DNA of 64,000 nt. It comes from Lolliginicoccus suaedae (GTDB lineage: Bacteria; Actinomycetota; Actinomycetes; Mycobacteriales; Mycobacteriaceae). Under the pieces are notes generated by a model that was given only the letters and a program-made list of their open reading frames with translations, was not told the origin of the DNA and did no database searches. Below, piece after piece: positions 18,642-31,786 of the stretch (within the stretch, counting starts at the first letter, position 1; every line of letters starts with the position of its first letter). The position numbers and the translations under genes were made by a program. The stretch is from contig NZ_VSSO01000001.1 in NCBI RefSeq assembly GCF_008312885.1, positions 930,001 to 994,000 on the forward strand. Reading direction: 5' to 3'.

Positions 18642-18932
18642 CTATTCGCCTTCGTTGTGGATGAGAAGATCGCCGTGGATCTCCCGCAGCGCCACCGACA
18701 GCGGCTTCTCATGCAGGCCGGGATCGACGAGCGGGCCGACATACTCGTTCATGCCCATGCCGATCTGGTTGTAGTGATCGTTGATCTGGCGCGCGCGCTT
18801 GGCCGCGAAGATCACGAGGGCGTACTTCGACGAGACCCGGTCAAGGAGCTCATCGATCGGCGGGTTCGTCAGGCCCATCGGGGGGTCATACATCGGGGTA
18901 CCGCTAGCGGCCGCCGTCTGGTTCACAGTCAC
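18642..18932 (-). CDS. rpoZ: RNA polymerase omega subunit
   Basis: 96-residue omega subunit, which aids RNA polymerase assembly. The conserved block [20 protein letters not shown] and the following AAKRARQIN are intact. The GTG start has GAGGAG upstream. It sits between gmk and coaBC, the order seen across actinobacteria. The 129-base gap to gmk is large enough for a promoter of its own; TTGATA occurs there, but I cannot assign a convincing -10 element. Confidence 0.96.
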   Translation of the reverse strand: MTVNQTAAASGTPMYDPPMGLTNPPIDELLDRVSSKYALVIFAAKRARQINDHYNQIGMGMNEYVGPLVDPGLHEKPLSVALREIHGDLLIHNEGE

Positions 18933-19061
18933 ACAATCTCCTCATCACGTGGTTCCTGGTCGAGATTGACCGGTCCACTTATCAAGCGCTCCGCAGGCAC
19001 TGCATGCCACCCCCGGCGCCGATGCACGGCACCAGCGGGAACACGCGATACGCGCATGCGC

Positions 19062-19679
19062 CTACGGCCCGGTCAGCAACGATACCAACTCGGAGGCCGC
19101 ACGTTCCACGTCGTCGTTGATCACGACATGATCGAACTCGTCCTTGGCGGCGATCTCGGTGCGCGCGGTCCGCAGCCGCCGCTCCACCACGTCAGGCGAT
19201 TCGGTGCCGCGCCCGCGCAGCCGGGCGACCAGCGTCTCCCAGTCCGGCGGGGCAAGGAACACGAACGCGGCGTCCGGCATCGTCTCGCGAATGGCGCGCG
19301 CTCCAACGAGATCAACCTCGATCAGCACCGGCAGGCCAGCACGCACGGCCTCATCCACAGGCTTGCGGGGAGTGCCCGAGCGCTGGATGCCGCCATGGAT
19401 GTCCGCCCACTCAAGGAGTTCTCCAGCGTCGATCATGCGGTCGAACTCCGCGCGGCTGACGAAGAGATAGTCCTGGCCGTCGACCTCGCCGGGCCGCGGG
19501 GCACGGGTCGTCGCGGACACGCTGAACCACAGGTCGGGAATCTTCTCGCGCAATCGCTTGACCACTGTCGACTTGCCAACGGCCGAGGGGCCGACCAGCA
19601 CAACTGGCCGACCCCTTCGCCGCGCTGCCGAGATGGATCCAGGCCGCGAGGATGATGAATCATTCACGACAGCGATCAC
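19062..19679 (-). CDS. gmk: Guanylate kinase
   Basis: Phosphorylates GMP to GDP. The 205-residue protein carries the P-loop [15 protein letters not shown] (about 28-42), the GMP-binding segment [17 protein letters not shown] and the lid-region arginines [12 protein letters not shown]. The first GTG gives a 22-residue N-terminal tail before the P-loop; a second GTG four codons on is also possible. It starts seven bases after mihF, so the two genes form a unit. Confidence 0.96.
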   Translation of the reverse strand: MIAVVNDSSSSRPGSISAARRRGRPVVLVGPSAVGKSTVVKRLREKIPDLWFSVSATTRAPRPGEVDGQDYLFVSRAEFDRMIDAGELLEWADIHGGIQRSGTPRKPVDEAVRAGLPVLIEVDLVGARAIRETMPDAAFVFLAPPDWETLVARLRGRGTESPDVVERRLRTARTEIAAKDEFDHVVINDDVERAASELVSLLTGP

Positions 19680-19686
19680 GAGACTC

Positions 19687-20007
19687 TCAGGCCTCGAAGT
19701 CGAAACGCTCGAGCAAAGCCTTGCGCTGGCGATCGCCGAGTCCGCGCAGGCGGCGGGTCGGCGCGATCTCGAGCTCGGTCATGATGTCCTTTGCCTTGAC
19801 CTTGCCCACCTTGGGCAGGGCCTCGAGCAGGGCGGAAACCTTCATCTTGCCGAGGATCTCGTCAGTCTCAGCGTCGGCGAGCACCTGCTTGAGGTCGGTT
19901 CCGCCACGCTTGAGCTGCTCCTTGAGCGCTGCCCGCGCCCGGCGAGCCTCTGCCGCCTTCGCCAAGGCTGCAGCACGCTGCTCATCGGTCAACTGGGGAA
20001 GGGCCAC
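19687..20007 (-). CDS. mihF: Actinobacterial integration host factor (mIHF)
   Basis: 106-residue nucleoid-associated protein specific to actinobacteria. It binds and bends DNA and is essential in mycobacteria. It is basic and helical ([16 protein letters not shown]), with the conserved ending [25 protein letters not shown]. The GTG start has GGAGGA five bases upstream. It has its own 248-base upstream region, which contains a 10-base-stem hairpin in the leader. Its place immediately before gmk is diagnostic of the phylum. Confidence 0.95.
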   Translation of the reverse strand: MALPQLTDEQRAAALAKAAEARRARAALKEQLKRGGTDLKQVLADAETDEILGKMKVSALLEALPKVGKVKAKDIMTELEIAPTRRLRGLGDRQRKALLERFDFEA

Positions 20008-20036
20008 GATTCCTCCGTCTCATCTGCCTTCATGTA

Positions 20037-20060
20037 TCCCGCCGCGAGGACGCGGCGGGA
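20037..20060 (-). other. Ten-base-pair hairpin in the mihF leader
   Basis: TCCCGCCGCG (20037-20046) pairs perfectly with CGCGGCGGGA (20051-20060) around loop AGGA. It lies about 30 bases before the mihF start. No uridine tract follows, so it may be a leader structure rather than a terminator. Confidence 0.4.
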
Positions 20061-20199
20061 GCGACCGTACACACAGGACCGCATCGGATACCTTCTATCC
20101 CGGTCCAGCGTGGCGGTCTCGCGCGCTTGGAAACGCGCATCGACCATACCGCGCTGACCGGGCACAATGCGCCCTCGCTTCACGACACGCTGGGAAAAC

Positions 20200-20211
20200 A
20201 CGAAATATCGT
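20200..20211. promoter_or_regulatory. PadR-operator-like near-palindrome
   Basis: ACGAAATATCGT differs at one base from the ACGATATATCGT palindrome upstream of padR. It lies in an AT-rich patch between mihF and pyrF. Confidence 0.25.
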
Positions 20212-20227
20212 TATTTTCGGTTGCCCA

Positions 20228-20247
20228 CGCCACCGATCAGTGTGGCG
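20228..20247 (-). terminator. Weak hairpin just after pyrF
   Basis: CGCCAC (20228-20233) pairs with GTGGCG (20242-20247) around an eight-base loop, nine bases downstream of the pyrF stop. There is no uridine tract, so terminator function is tentative. Confidence 0.3.
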
Positions 20248-20255
20248 CAGGCCAC

Positions 20256-21115
20256 TCACCTGGCGCTAGCGAGGAACCGGAACTGCTCGATCATGCGTAG
20301 CGCTGCATCACGAACCGCCCCGATCGATGGCCCTGACCTCAGGATATCCCGCGAGACAGCAGGAAGCGCAAGCCGGGCACGCGGGCCGAGTATCCGTGCG
20401 ACATCCGCTGCGGTGCCGCCCTGTGCTCCCACGCCAGGCAGCAGCACCGGGCCGTTGATGCCCGAGAGGTCCGGAACCTCGTCGAGCGTCGCGCCGACCA
20501 CCACACCGATCGAGCCCATCGGCGTGGCCCCGGCATTGCGCGCGCCGACCTCATCAACGATGCCCTGGGCGACCGTCCGGCCCGTGGCGCTAGTGGCGCG
20601 CTGCACCGATGCGCCCTCCGGGTTGGATGTGGCCGCGAGCACGAATGCCCCGCGCCCCGAGCCCAGCGCGAGCTCCAGGGCTGGCTCGAGGGAACCGAGG
20701 CCCAGGTAGGGCGAGATCGTCACCGCGTCCGCGGCGAGGGGCGAGCGATCATCGAGCCAGGCGCGCGCGTACGCCGCCATGGTGGAGCCGATGTCCCCGC
20801 GCTTGGCGTCGGCGAGCACGAGGGCACCGCGCTCCCTCAGCGCCCCCATGGTGGTCTCCAGGACGCGCATCCCGGCGGAGCCGTGCGCCTCGTAGAACGC
20901 TACCTGTGGCTTCACCACGGCCGCGATGCCTCCGAACGCCTCCACGCAGATGTCGCTGAACCGAGCGAGCCCGTCCGCATCGTCCGCGAGCCCCCACTGC
21001 TCGAGCAGCGCGGAGTGGGGGTCTATCCCCACGCACAGCGGGCCCCGATCAGCGGTGGCCTCCCACAGTCGCTCCCCGAAGCCGCGCTGGACGCTCGGCT
21101 TCGCCACAGTGCCAC

Positions 21116-21119
<4 letters not shown>
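20256..21119 (-). CDS. pyrF: Orotidine 5'-phosphate decarboxylase (type 2)
   Basis: Last step of UMP synthesis. The 287-residue protein has the catalytic DAKRGD motif with Lys106, the N-terminal phosphate/nucleotide segment [15 protein letters not shown] and PGVGAQGGT near the C-terminus. This larger form is the mycobacterial type 2 enzyme. The ATG overlaps the carB stop by four bases (ATGA), so pyrF is the last gene of the coupled pyr operon. The in-frame extension of 37 codons lies inside carB and was rejected. Confidence 0.96.
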
Positions 21120-24444
<3,325 letters not shown>

Positions 24445-24445
<1 letters not shown>

Positions 24446-25611
24446 TACGCGGTGCCTTTCTGGGCCTTTGCAGCGTCGAGCTGCGTGACGAACTGGTCGA
24501 ACAGGTAGGCGGCGTCGTGGGGGCCCGCCGCGGCCTCGGGGTGGTACTGGACGGAGAACGCGGAGCCATCGAGCAGGCGCACTCCCTCCACGGTCCCGTC
24601 GTTGGCGCAGGTGTGGCTGATGATGGCCCGGCCGAACGGGGTATCGAACTCCTGGCCCGCCTCGCCCTCGAGCGCGAACCCGTGGTTCTGCGCGGTGATG
24701 GCGACCCGGCCGGTGGCGTGATCGATCACCGGGATATTGATGCCACGGTGGCCGAACTTCATCTTGTAGGTGCCGAGCCCGAGCGCGCGGCCCAGGATCT
24801 GGTTGCCGAAGCAGATGCCGAACAGCGGCAGTCGCTGGCCCAGGATCGCCTTGGTGAGCTGCACAGCGCCGTCGGCGGTGGCAGGGTCACCGGGGCCGTT
24901 GGAGAGGAACACGCCATCGGGATCGAGCTCGAGGATGTCCTCGAGGCCGACGGTGCTGGGCACGACGTGCACGCGGACGCCGCGCTGGGCGAGCATGCGC
25001 GGGGTGTTGGTCTTGATGCCGAGGTCGACGGCCACGATGGTCGACCGGGGCTCGCCCTCGGGCTCGATGACATACCCGTCGGGGGTGGAGACCTCCGCGG
25101 AGAGATCGGCACCGAGCATCGACGGCTGGTTGCGGACCCGCTCGAGGAGTTCCTCCGCGCTCGCGAGCGACTCGCCGGAGAACACCCCGGCGCGCATCGC
25201 GCCGAAGTTGCGCAGGTGTCGCACCACGGCGCGGGTATCGATGCCCTGGATGCCCACGATGCCCTGCCGCTCGAGCTCCTCCTGCAGGCTGTGGCTCGCG
25301 CGATAGTTCGACACCACGCGCGTGGACTCGCGGACGGCATAGCCGGCCACCCAGATCTTGCCGGCGGGGCCTGCTGACTCGTAGCCACGCGAGCCGAAGG
25401 ACTCGCTGTCCTCGAGGTTCCAGCCGGTATTGCCGATCTGCGGAGCCGTGGCGATCACGATCTGCCGGTGATAGCTCGGATCGGTCAATGTCTCCTGGTA
25501 GCCGGTCATGCCAGTGCTGAACACTGCCTCGCCGAGGGTCTGTCCTTCCGCCCCGAAGGCGCGGCCCCGATAGATCTTGCCGTCCTCGAGGACCAGAGCT
25601 GCTTCGCTCAC
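24445..25611 (-). CDS. carA: Carbamoyl-phosphate synthase small (glutaminase) subunit
   Basis: Hydrolyses glutamine and channels ammonia to CarB. The 388-residue protein has an N-terminal domain typical of CarA ([20 protein letters not shown]) and a class I glutaminase domain. The nucleophile cysteine is in [15 protein letters not shown] (about residue 266), with the His-Glu pair in [12 protein letters not shown]. The GTG start overlaps the preceding membrane-protein stop by four bases (GTGA). Confidence 0.98.
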
Positions 25612-26228
25612 CCGTCTACACCGTTCTTTCCGTTGGTCCCATTGCTTTCCCGCGCGGCGTCCGGGGAATCAGGTGCCGCGGGGCTGCTTGTCGTTCCGCT
25701 CGCTGTGCCGCCCCTGGTCGTCGGGCCCGAGGGGGTTCCCGGAGCCTCCTGCCAGAGAGCGATCCACTTCGGGTACTCATTCTTGTCGAACGCCCGGAAG
25801 CCGCTGTCGATCTCCGCTCCCGTGCTCGTGCGCCAGCGGATGACGAGAAGGCCATCCTTCGTCATGACCTTGCCGGCGAGGCCCCGCTCCGTGCGCAGGC
25901 CCAGTACCTGGTCCCGCGGGATCCACACATCGGAGGCGCCCTGCCGGGCGAGCAGCAACCCATCCACGAAGGCGAGCAGGTCAGCGTTGGCCCTATCGCC
26001 CAGGTCCCCCACAGCGACCCGATTGATCCACGAGGGCGCGAGCGTCGAGCCCACGTACAGGCCGTGGCTCGGGCCGAGCACGGGATCGCCCAGCGCCGCT
26101 GGCACGGGGGCGAGCGCACCGACGATGCCTTCCTGCAGCTCGCCGCGCCGCCGCCACGCGCGGATCATCAGCCACACCAGGATTGCCCACACCGCGAACA
26201 GTGCCACGGTCAGCACGAGCCGGGTCAT
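25608..26228 (-). CDS. PH-like membrane protein of the pyr operon
   Basis: 206 residues: one N-terminal membrane helix (about 3-24), a compact beta-rich domain (about 45-160, [12 protein letters not shown]...WIALWQEA) and a Thr/Ser/Gly-rich low-complexity tail. It occupies the same slot between pyrC and carA as Rv1382 in M. tuberculosis, a PH-like-domain protein of unknown role. Four-base overlaps on both sides (ATGA with pyrC, GTGA with carA) mean it is translated with the pathway enzymes. Membrane anchoring of the pathway or a regulatory role are possibilities only. Confidence 0.88.
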   Translation of the reverse strand: MTRLVLTVALFAVWAILVWLMIRAWRRRGELQEGIVGALAPVPAALGDPVLGPSHGLYVGSTLAPSWINRVAVGDLGDRANADLLAFVDGLLLARQGASDVWIPRDQVLGLRTERGLAGKVMTKDGLLVIRWRTSTGAEIDSGFRAFDKNEYPKWIALWQEAPGTPSGPTTRGGTASGTTSSPAAPDSPDAARESNGTNGKNGVDG

Positions 26229-27529
26229 CGTGGGATCACCGCGCCATCACGTGCGGTGACCCGGCCGCGCAGCATGGTCATCGTGACCCGCGCGGGCAGC
26301 TCGAGGCCCTCGAAGGGGTTGTTGCGCGAGAGGCTCGCGAACTCATCGGAGCGCACGGTCCAGCGCGCGTCCGGGTCCACCACCACCAGGTTGGCGGGCT
26401 CACCCACCTCGATGGGCCGGCCCTGGTCGTGCAGCCGCACGATCTCGGCGGGGCGCTCGCTCATCACGCGCGCCACATCCCGCCAAGTGAGCAGGCCAGG
26501 CTTGACCATGACCTCGGCGATGATCGACAGCGCCGTCTGCAGGCCCAGCATTCCCGGCCGAGCGTGGGCGAACCCGCAGCACTTGTCCTGCTCCGCGTGC
26601 GGCGCATGATCGGTAGCCACGCAGTCGATGATCCCGGCCGCCAGCGCCGCGCGCAGTGCCTCGACGTCGGAGCGCTCGCGCAGCGGCGGGTTCACCTTGT
26701 TCACGGCATCGTAGGTCTCGAGGCGCGAGTCATCGAGCAGCAGGTGATGCGGCGTGACCTCGGCGGTGAGGGCGATCCCCTGGGCCTTCGCCCACTTGAC
26801 CAGCTCGACGGTGCCCGCGGTGGAGGCATGGCAGATGTGCACGCGGTATCCCGCGTCACGGGCGAGCAGCGCATCACGGGCGACGATTGCTTCCTCAGCC
26901 GCGCGCGGCCACCCTGCCAGGCCCAGCCGGGCCGCGGTGGGGCCCTCGTGCGCGACCGCGCCGACGGTGAGGCGGGGCTCCTCGGCGTGCTGCGCGATGA
27001 GGACGTCGAGGCCGCGCGCGTACTCGAGGGCGCGGCGCATCACGAGGGGATCCTCGACGCAGATGCCGTCATCGGAGAACATCCGAACCCGGCCCTTGCC
27101 GTTGGCCATGGCGGCCATCTCGGTGAGCTGCTTGCCCTTGAGCCCGATGGTGACCGCTCCGACGGGGTGCACATCGACGATGCCAGCGTCCTGCCCGCGC
27201 TGCCACACGTGGTCGGTGATCACGACGTTGTCCGCGACCGGATCGGTGTTGGCCATGGCGAAGACCGCGGTATAACCACCAAGCGCCGCGGCGGCGGAGC
27301 CAGTGTCGATGGTCTCGGTGTCCTCGCGGCCCGGCTCGCGAAGATGCGTGTGCATGTCGACGAGGCCAGGAAGCAGGATCCTGCCCTTGCCGTCGATCTC
27401 GGTGGCACCCTCGGGAAGGTCGAGGCCCGGGCCGATGGCGGTGATGACGCCATCGGCGATGGCGATGTCGACGGGCTCGCCCTCCGCGTAGGGGCGGGCA
27501 CCGCGAATGATGGTTGGATTGCTGGTCAT
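26225..27529 (-). CDS. pyrC: Dihydroorotase
   Basis: Cyclises carbamoyl-aspartate to dihydroorotate. The 434-residue zinc amidohydrolase has the first metal motif [10 protein letters not shown] (58-67), further metal histidines in LIAQHAEE and HICHAST, and the catalytic aspartate in [12 protein letters not shown]. The ATG overlaps the pyrB stop (ATGA). This is the class I dihydroorotase form expected in Gram-positive operons where it neighbours pyrB. Confidence 0.97.
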   Translation of the reverse strand: MTSNPTIIRGARPYAEGEPVDIAIADGVITAIGPGLDLPEGATEIDGKGRILLPGLVDMHTHLREPGREDTETIDTGSAAAALGGYTAVFAMANTDPVADNVVITDHVWQRGQDAGIVDVHPVGAVTIGLKGKQLTEMAAMANGKGRVRMFSDDGICVEDPLVMRRALEYARGLDVLIAQHAEEPRLTVGAVAHEGPTAARLGLAGWPRAAEEAIVARDALLARDAGYRVHICHASTAGTVELVKWAKAQGIALTAEVTPHHLLLDDSRLETYDAVNKVNPPLRERSDVEALRAALAAGIIDCVATDHAPHAEQDKCCGFAHARPGMLGLQTALSIIAEVMVKPGLLTWRDVARVMSERPAEIVRLHDQGRPIEVGEPANLVVVDPDARWTVRSDEFASLSRNNPFEGLELPARVTMTMLRGRVTARDGAVIPR

Positions 27530-28467
27530 ACCTTCTCCTCCACACCGACCAGGAGCCGGAACAGCACAGCCATGCGGACATGCACGCCGTTGGCGACCTG
27601 ATCGAGCACCGTGGACTGGGGCGAGTCCGCCACGGAGTAGCCGATCTCCATGCCGCGGACCATGGGGCCGGGGTGCATCACGACGGCATGCTCGGGCAGC
27701 ATCGCGCGGCGGCGCTCATTGAGCCCGTAGGTGATCGAGTACTCGCGGGCGGAGGGGAAGAATGCGCCGTTCATGCGCTCGGCCTGCACGCGCAGCATCA
27801 TCACCGCATCCGCCGCTGGCAGCTCGGCGTCAAGGCTGTAGCCGACCGTGACAGGCCAGCCATCCACGCCCACCGGCATGAGGGTGGGTGGGCCGACAAG
27901 AACAACCTCGGCACCGAGCTTGGACAGCAGCAGGGCGTTGGAGCGGGCCACGCGGCTGTGCAGCACATCACCGACGATCACGATGCGGCGGCCGTCGAGC
28001 CCGCCGAGCCGCTGGCGCAAGGTGTACGCATCGAGCAACGCCTGGGTGGGGTGCTCATGCGTGCCGTCGCCGGCATTGATGACCGCGGGGCCACTCCCAT
28101 CGCTGGCGGTGGTCCACCCGGCGATCAGCTGCGCGGAGCCGGAATCAGGGTGGCGCACGATGAGCGCGTCCGCTCCGGCGCGATGCAGCGTGAGAGCAGT
28201 GTCCCGGAGCGACTCGCCCTTGCTCACCGACGATGCGCTGATGCCAACGTTGATGACGTCGGCGCTCATCCACTTGCCCGCGACCTCGAAGGAGACGCGG
28301 GTCCGCGTGGAGTTCTCGTAGAACACGGTCATGATGGTGCGGCCCCGCAGGGTCGGCAGCTTGCGCACCTCGCGGCCGGCGAGCGCTTGCTCGAACCGGA
28401 ACGCCTCGTCAAGGATGCCGGTGGCATCGTCGACGCTGAGATCGTTGATGCTGAGCAGATGCTTCAT
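27526..28467 (-). CDS. pyrB: Aspartate carbamoyltransferase catalytic subunit
   Basis: Joins carbamoyl phosphate and aspartate, the committed step of pyrimidine synthesis. The 313-residue protein has the carbamoyl-phosphate site [11 protein letters not shown] (about 51-61), [17 protein letters not shown] and the aspartate-site segment [10 protein letters not shown]. No pyrI regulatory subunit is present, as usual in actinobacteria, where PyrR gives control. Its ATG shares one base with the pyrR stop (TGATG). Confidence 0.97.
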   Translation of the reverse strand: MKHLLSINDLSVDDATGILDEAFRFEQALAGREVRKLPTLRGRTIMTVFYENSTRTRVSFEVAGKWMSADVINVGISASSVSKGESLRDTALTLHRAGADALIVRHPDSGSAQLIAGWTTASDGSGPAVINAGDGTHEHPTQALLDAYTLRQRLGGLDGRRIVIVGDVLHSRVARSNALLLSKLGAEVVLVGPPTLMPVGVDGWPVTVGYSLDAELPAADAVMMLRVQAERMNGAFFPSAREYSITYGLNERRRAMLPEHAVVMHPGPMVRGMEIGYSVADSPQSTVLDQVANGVHVRMAVLFRLLVGVEEKV

Positions 28468-29069
28468 CAGGCCGCTCCTGGCGACCGGAGCACCACCGCA
28501 TCCTGGCCGTCGTGCTCGGTCATCAGCACCGAGACTTCCTCGGCGCGAGCGGTGGGGATGTTCTTGCCCACGTAGTCGGCGCGGATGGGGAGCTCGCGGT
28601 GACCACGGTCGACGAGCACGGCGAGCTGCACCACGCGCGGGCGGCCGACATCGCGGAGCGCATCGAGCGCCGAGCGGACGGTGCGGCCGGAGAACAGCAC
28701 GTCGTCGACAAGGATGACGGTGCAGTTGTCGACGCCACCGACGGGCATCGAGGTGCGCTCGAGCGGGCGATGCGGCTTGTTGCGGAGATCGTCGCGGTAC
28801 AAGGTGGTATCGAGCGATCCGATGGGAACCTCGACGCCCGAGAACTCCTTGATGCGATCCGCGAGGCGCTGAGCGAGCGTGGTTCCCCTCGTCGGGATGC
28901 CCACGAGGACGACAGGCGATCCCTGGGGCTGATCGAGAGCGGTCTTCTCGATGATCTGGTGCGCGATCCGCGCGACCGTCCGCTTCACGTCGGCAGCAGA
29001 CAGCAGCTCCCGCCCGTCCGCCCGTGCGGACTGCGTAGCTGGTGCTGCAGACGATTCGTCTGGGCTCAC
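28467..29069 (-). CDS. pyrR: PyrR bifunctional pyr regulator / uracil phosphoribosyltransferase
   Basis: RNA-binding regulator of the pyr genes that also makes UMP from uracil and PRPP. The 200-residue protein has the PRPP loop [18 protein letters not shown] (about 120-137), [14 protein letters not shown], and a 20-residue polar N-terminal extension. The GTG start has AAGGAGG five bases upstream. One base beyond that ribosome site is a hairpin matching the PyrR-binding consensus, so PyrR probably represses translation of its own operon when UMP is plentiful, as reported in Mycobacterium. Confidence 0.96.
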   Translation of the reverse strand: MSPDESSAAPATQSARADGRELLSAADVKRTVARIAHQIIEKTALDQPQGSPVVLVGIPTRGTTLAQRLADRIKEFSGVEVPIGSLDTTLYRDDLRNKPHRPLERTSMPVGGVDNCTVILVDDVLFSGRTVRSALDALRDVGRPRVVQLAVLVDRGHRELPIRADYVGKNIPTARAEEVSVLMTEHDGQDAVVLRSPGAA

Positions 29070-29082
29070 CCAGGCCTCCTTC

Positions 29083-29100
29083 TCCGCCTCACTGGACGGA
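29083..29100 (-). promoter_or_regulatory. PyrR-binding RNA hairpin in the pyr leader
   Basis: On the minus strand the stem TCCG (29100-29097) / CGGA (29086-29083) closes the loop TCCAGTGAGG (29096-29087). This matches the core of the PyrR-binding consensus UCCNGNGAGG. The pyrR ribosome site is 29081-29075, so a bound protein would block ribosome access. Confidence 0.7.
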
Positions 29101-29132
29101 TCGTTAAAGGATGTCGTTCTGCTTCCGCGACT

Positions 29133-29852
29133 CTACCAGTCGCGTTGCTCCGTAGTGGTATCGGTCCCGGCTCCGGCGACGGGCTCGGCGGAACCCTGCT
29201 CATCGGCCGCGGGGGCGTCACTGGCGGGTACGTCTTCCGCGGAGGCTGATTGCTCGGGAGCCTCGTCAGTGGGGGCCTCATTGGCGTCCCCGATCTTGGT
29301 GGCGTCCCCGATCTCCTCCGCCGCAACCTCTGCTCCGGGGGCGCCTTCAGTGGAGGCCTCATCGTCGAGGTCCGGAGCCGCCAGTGCCTCCTGCAAGCGC
29401 GCATCGGCTTGCCGCATCGCTGGAACGATGTGCACCAGGTGCCCGAGCACGCCGTTGATGAATCCGGGCGACTCGTCGGTGGACAGTTCCTTGGCCAGCT
29501 CTACCGCTTCGTCCACGGCGACCACCGGCGGCACGTCCTCGGCGTAGATCAGCTCCCAGGCTGCAGCTCGCATGATCGCGCGATCCACCGCGGGCAGGCG
29601 CTCCAGCGTCCACTCGTGCAGGTGCGAGGCGATCAGGTCATCGATCCGGGCCTGGTTCTCGACGACGCCACTGATGAGCGCGTGCGTGTAGTCCGCGATC
29701 GGAGGAACGATCTCGGTGCGGGCAAGGGCAACCCGCTCCCCGAGGACGACCGTAGCGATCTCGCCCCGGGCCTCGGCCTCGAACAGCATCTCCACTGCCC
29801 GGCGGCGCGCCTTGTGGCGCGCGCCGAGCTTCTTGTACCGATTACTGGTCAC
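29133..29852 (-). CDS. nusB: Transcription antitermination factor NusB with long acidic tail
   Basis: NusB binds boxA RNA with NusE in rRNA antitermination. The core (about 8-150) is typical: [53 protein letters not shown] and [10 protein letters not shown]. The 239-residue protein is about 85 residues longer than usual because of an Ala/Glu/Asp/Thr-rich tail after residue 155, likely disordered. The GTG start overlaps the efp stop (GTGA). The pyr operon begins only 63 bases downstream, so efp-nusB read-through into pyrR is likely. Confidence 0.94.
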   Translation of the reverse strand: MTSNRYKKLGARHKARRRAVEMLFEAEARGEIATVVLGERVALARTEIVPPIADYTHALISGVVENQARIDDLIASHLHEWTLERLPAVDRAIMRAAAWELIYAEDVPPVVAVDEAVELAKELSTDESPGFINGVLGHLVHIVPAMRQADARLQEALAAPDLDDEASTEGAPGAEVAAEEIGDATKIGDANEAPTDEAPEQSASAEDVPASDAPAADEQGSAEPVAGAGTDTTTEQRDW

Positions 29853-30406
29853 GCGCGACCAAGGTAGCTGCCGTCACGGGAATCAACCTTGAGCTTCTCG
29901 CCCGTGCTGATGAACAAGGGAACCTGGATCTCGGCACCGGTCTCGAGGGTGGCAGGCTTGGAGCCGCCCGTGGAGCGATCGCCCTGCAGGCCCGGATCGG
30001 TGTGCTGGACCACGAGCTCGACGGTGACGGGCAGCTCCACATACAGCGGCGCCTCGTTGTGCATCGCCACCTGCACGACGGTGTTCTCCAGGAGGAATCG
30101 CGCGCTATCCCCGACCGTGGCCTCGCTGATGTGGACCTGCTCGAAGGTCTCGCCATCCATGAACACGTAGTCGCTGCCATCGCGGTACAGGTAGGTCATG
30201 TCGCGCCGGTCGACGGTGGCGACCTCGACCTTCACGCCCGCGTTCCAGGTCTTGTCCACTGTCTTGCCCGAGAGGACGTTCTTCAGCTTCGTGCGGACGA
30301 ACGCCGGCCCCTTGCCGGGCTTGACATGCTGGAACTCAGTGATCTGCCACAACTGGCCATCAATCTTGAGGACCAGACCGTTCTTGAAATCAGCAGTCGA
30401 TGCCAC
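29849..30406 (-). CDS. efp: Elongation factor P
   Basis: Relieves ribosome stalling at polyproline. The 185-residue, three-domain protein starts [14 protein letters not shown], has the loop KPGKGPAF with Lys32 at the tip, and ends [15 protein letters not shown]. The PGKGP loop places it in the actinobacterial subfamily whose lysine works without modification; no EpmA or DHS modifier is nearby. The GTG start has AGGAGA eight bases upstream. Its leader carries a strong hairpin at 30443-30471. Confidence 0.97.
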   Translation of the reverse strand: MASTADFKNGLVLKIDGQLWQITEFQHVKPGKGPAFVRTKLKNVLSGKTVDKTWNAGVKVEVATVDRRDMTYLYRDGSDYVFMDGETFEQVHISEATVGDSARFLLENTVVQVAMHNEAPLYVELPVTVELVVQHTDPGLQGDRSTGGSKPATLETGAEIQVPLFISTGEKLKVDSRDGSYLGRA

Positions 30407-30442
30407 GACGTGTTTCTCCTGTAAAAGTGTTGTGGTTCAATC

Positions 30443-30471
30443 GTTCGCGCCCCGGCCAGCCGGGCGCGAAC
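30443..30471 (-). terminator. Strong hairpin between pepQ and efp
   Basis: GTTCGCGCCC (30443-30452) pairs perfectly with GGGCGCGAAC (30462-30471); two more pairs form past a bulge. It is 37 bases before the efp start and 55 after the pepQ coding end. No uridine run follows. Either a pepQ terminator or a structured efp leader. Confidence 0.45.
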
Positions 30472-30507
30472 CCCGCAGACGGCAGCCGACGGCACTGGGC
30501 GCGCACC

Positions 30508-31644
30508 CTAGACAACAAGGAGCTCCCTGGTCGTGGTCGTCAGCACCGCAGGGCCTCCCCCGCCGGTCACGCCCTCGGCCACCGCGGGCGTGATGATCAC
30601 GGTGTCCTCGATCCTGACCCCACCGCGACCTGGCAGGTAGATGCCGGGTTCCACGGTGATGGCAGTGTTGCAGAGTAGTCTACTGTCCGCGTTCCGCGCC
30701 ACCGAGGGCGCCTCGTGGATCTCCAGCCCAACTCCGTGGCCGGTGCTGTGGACGAAGTGATCACCATGCCCGGCAGCGGTAATCACCGCGCGCGCAGCAC
30801 CATCGACTTCCCCGGCCAATCCGCCCTCCACGGCAGCCGCTCGGCCAGCCGCCTGCGCCTCGCGCACGATGTCATGGATCCGCTGCTGCCACGGCTCCGG
30901 CTGCGCCCCCACCACCACCGTTCGCGTCATGTCCGAGTGATACCCGCCCACCACGGCACCGAAATCCATCTTGACGAGATCCCCGCGCTCGATCAGCGAA
31001 TCAGTGGGCCGATGGTGCGGCACCGCCGAGTGCGCGCCCGCCGCGATGATCGTCTCGAACGCGATGCCCTCGGCTCCCTCCTCGTGCATGAGCCATTCCA
31101 GCTTCCGCGCGACCAGCCGCTCGGACTCCCCCGGGCGCAGCGCTCCGGAATCGATCAGCCTCGACAGGGCCCGGTCCGCAGCACCACAGGCAGCCTCGAG
31201 CGCCGCGAGCTCAGTGGCGTCCTTGACGATGCGGAGACCCTCGACCAGCCCTCGCGTGCCGACAAGCTCGATCCCTGTGGCCTCGCCAGCCAACTGCTCG
31301 TGCTGAGCCACGGTGACGGTGCTGCTCTCGAAGCCCAGCCTCCCTACCGGCCGTTCCGCGGCCAGAGCGACCAGCCTCAGCGCGCCGGACCGCGCCATCT
31401 CGACAGCCAGTCCCGGCGCCTGCTGCGCTACCTGGGTCGTGTACCGCCCATCGGTGGCGATCACAGCGGCATCATCGCCGCCCTGCTCATCACTGGCGAC
31501 CAGCAGGGCCGCATGGGACCCGGTGAAACCTGTCAGGTAGCGCACGTTCACGAGGTTGGTGACCAGGATCGCATCGATCCCCTCGTCGCCCAGAACCGCC
31601 CGGAGACGCTCGCGCCGATGCGCGAATACCTCTGGGCCCGCCAT
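30508..31644 (-). CDS. pepQ: Xaa-Pro dipeptidase / aminopeptidase (M24 family)
   Basis: Metallopeptidase cleaving X-Pro bonds. The pita-bread fold supplies all five metal ligands: two aspartates in KMDFGAVVGGYHSDMT, the histidine in STGHGVGLEIHEAP, and glutamates in VEPGIYLPG and RIEDTVIIT. I chose the ATG of MAGPEVFAHRR (378 residues), matching the family's normal start; a GTG four codons upstream is an alternative. It has the usual place upstream of efp. Co-location with EF-P is conserved in actinobacteria. Confidence 0.93.
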   Translation of the reverse strand: MAGPEVFAHRRERLRAVLGDEGIDAILVTNLVNVRYLTGFTGSHAALLVASDEQGGDDAAVIATDGRYTTQVAQQAPGLAVEMARSGALRLVALAAERPVGRLGFESSTVTVAQHEQLAGEATGIELVGTRGLVEGLRIVKDATELAALEAACGAADRALSRLIDSGALRPGESERLVARKLEWLMHEEGAEGIAFETIIAAGAHSAVPHHRPTDSLIERGDLVKMDFGAVVGGYHSDMTRTVVVGAQPEPWQQRIHDIVREAQAAGRAAAVEGGLAGEVDGAARAVITAAGHGDHFVHSTGHGVGLEIHEAPSVARNADSRLLCNTAITVEPGIYLPGRGGVRIEDTVIITPAVAEGVTGGGGPAVLTTTTRELLVV

Positions 31645-31786
31645 GATCGAAGCCACGTCGCGATCCCCTATTCCTTGCTCGGTCACCGGCACATCCAGGC
31701 CGACGATACCGGCGCGAGCGAGGTGTGATGGGAACCATTCGCCGATACCAGGCATGGTATGGCACACATCACGGTCGCATAACCGC

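Noticed and set aside
19989-20201. Small minus-strand open frame upstream of mihF
   Set aside because: Overlaps mihF and its leader; no ribosome site or similarity.
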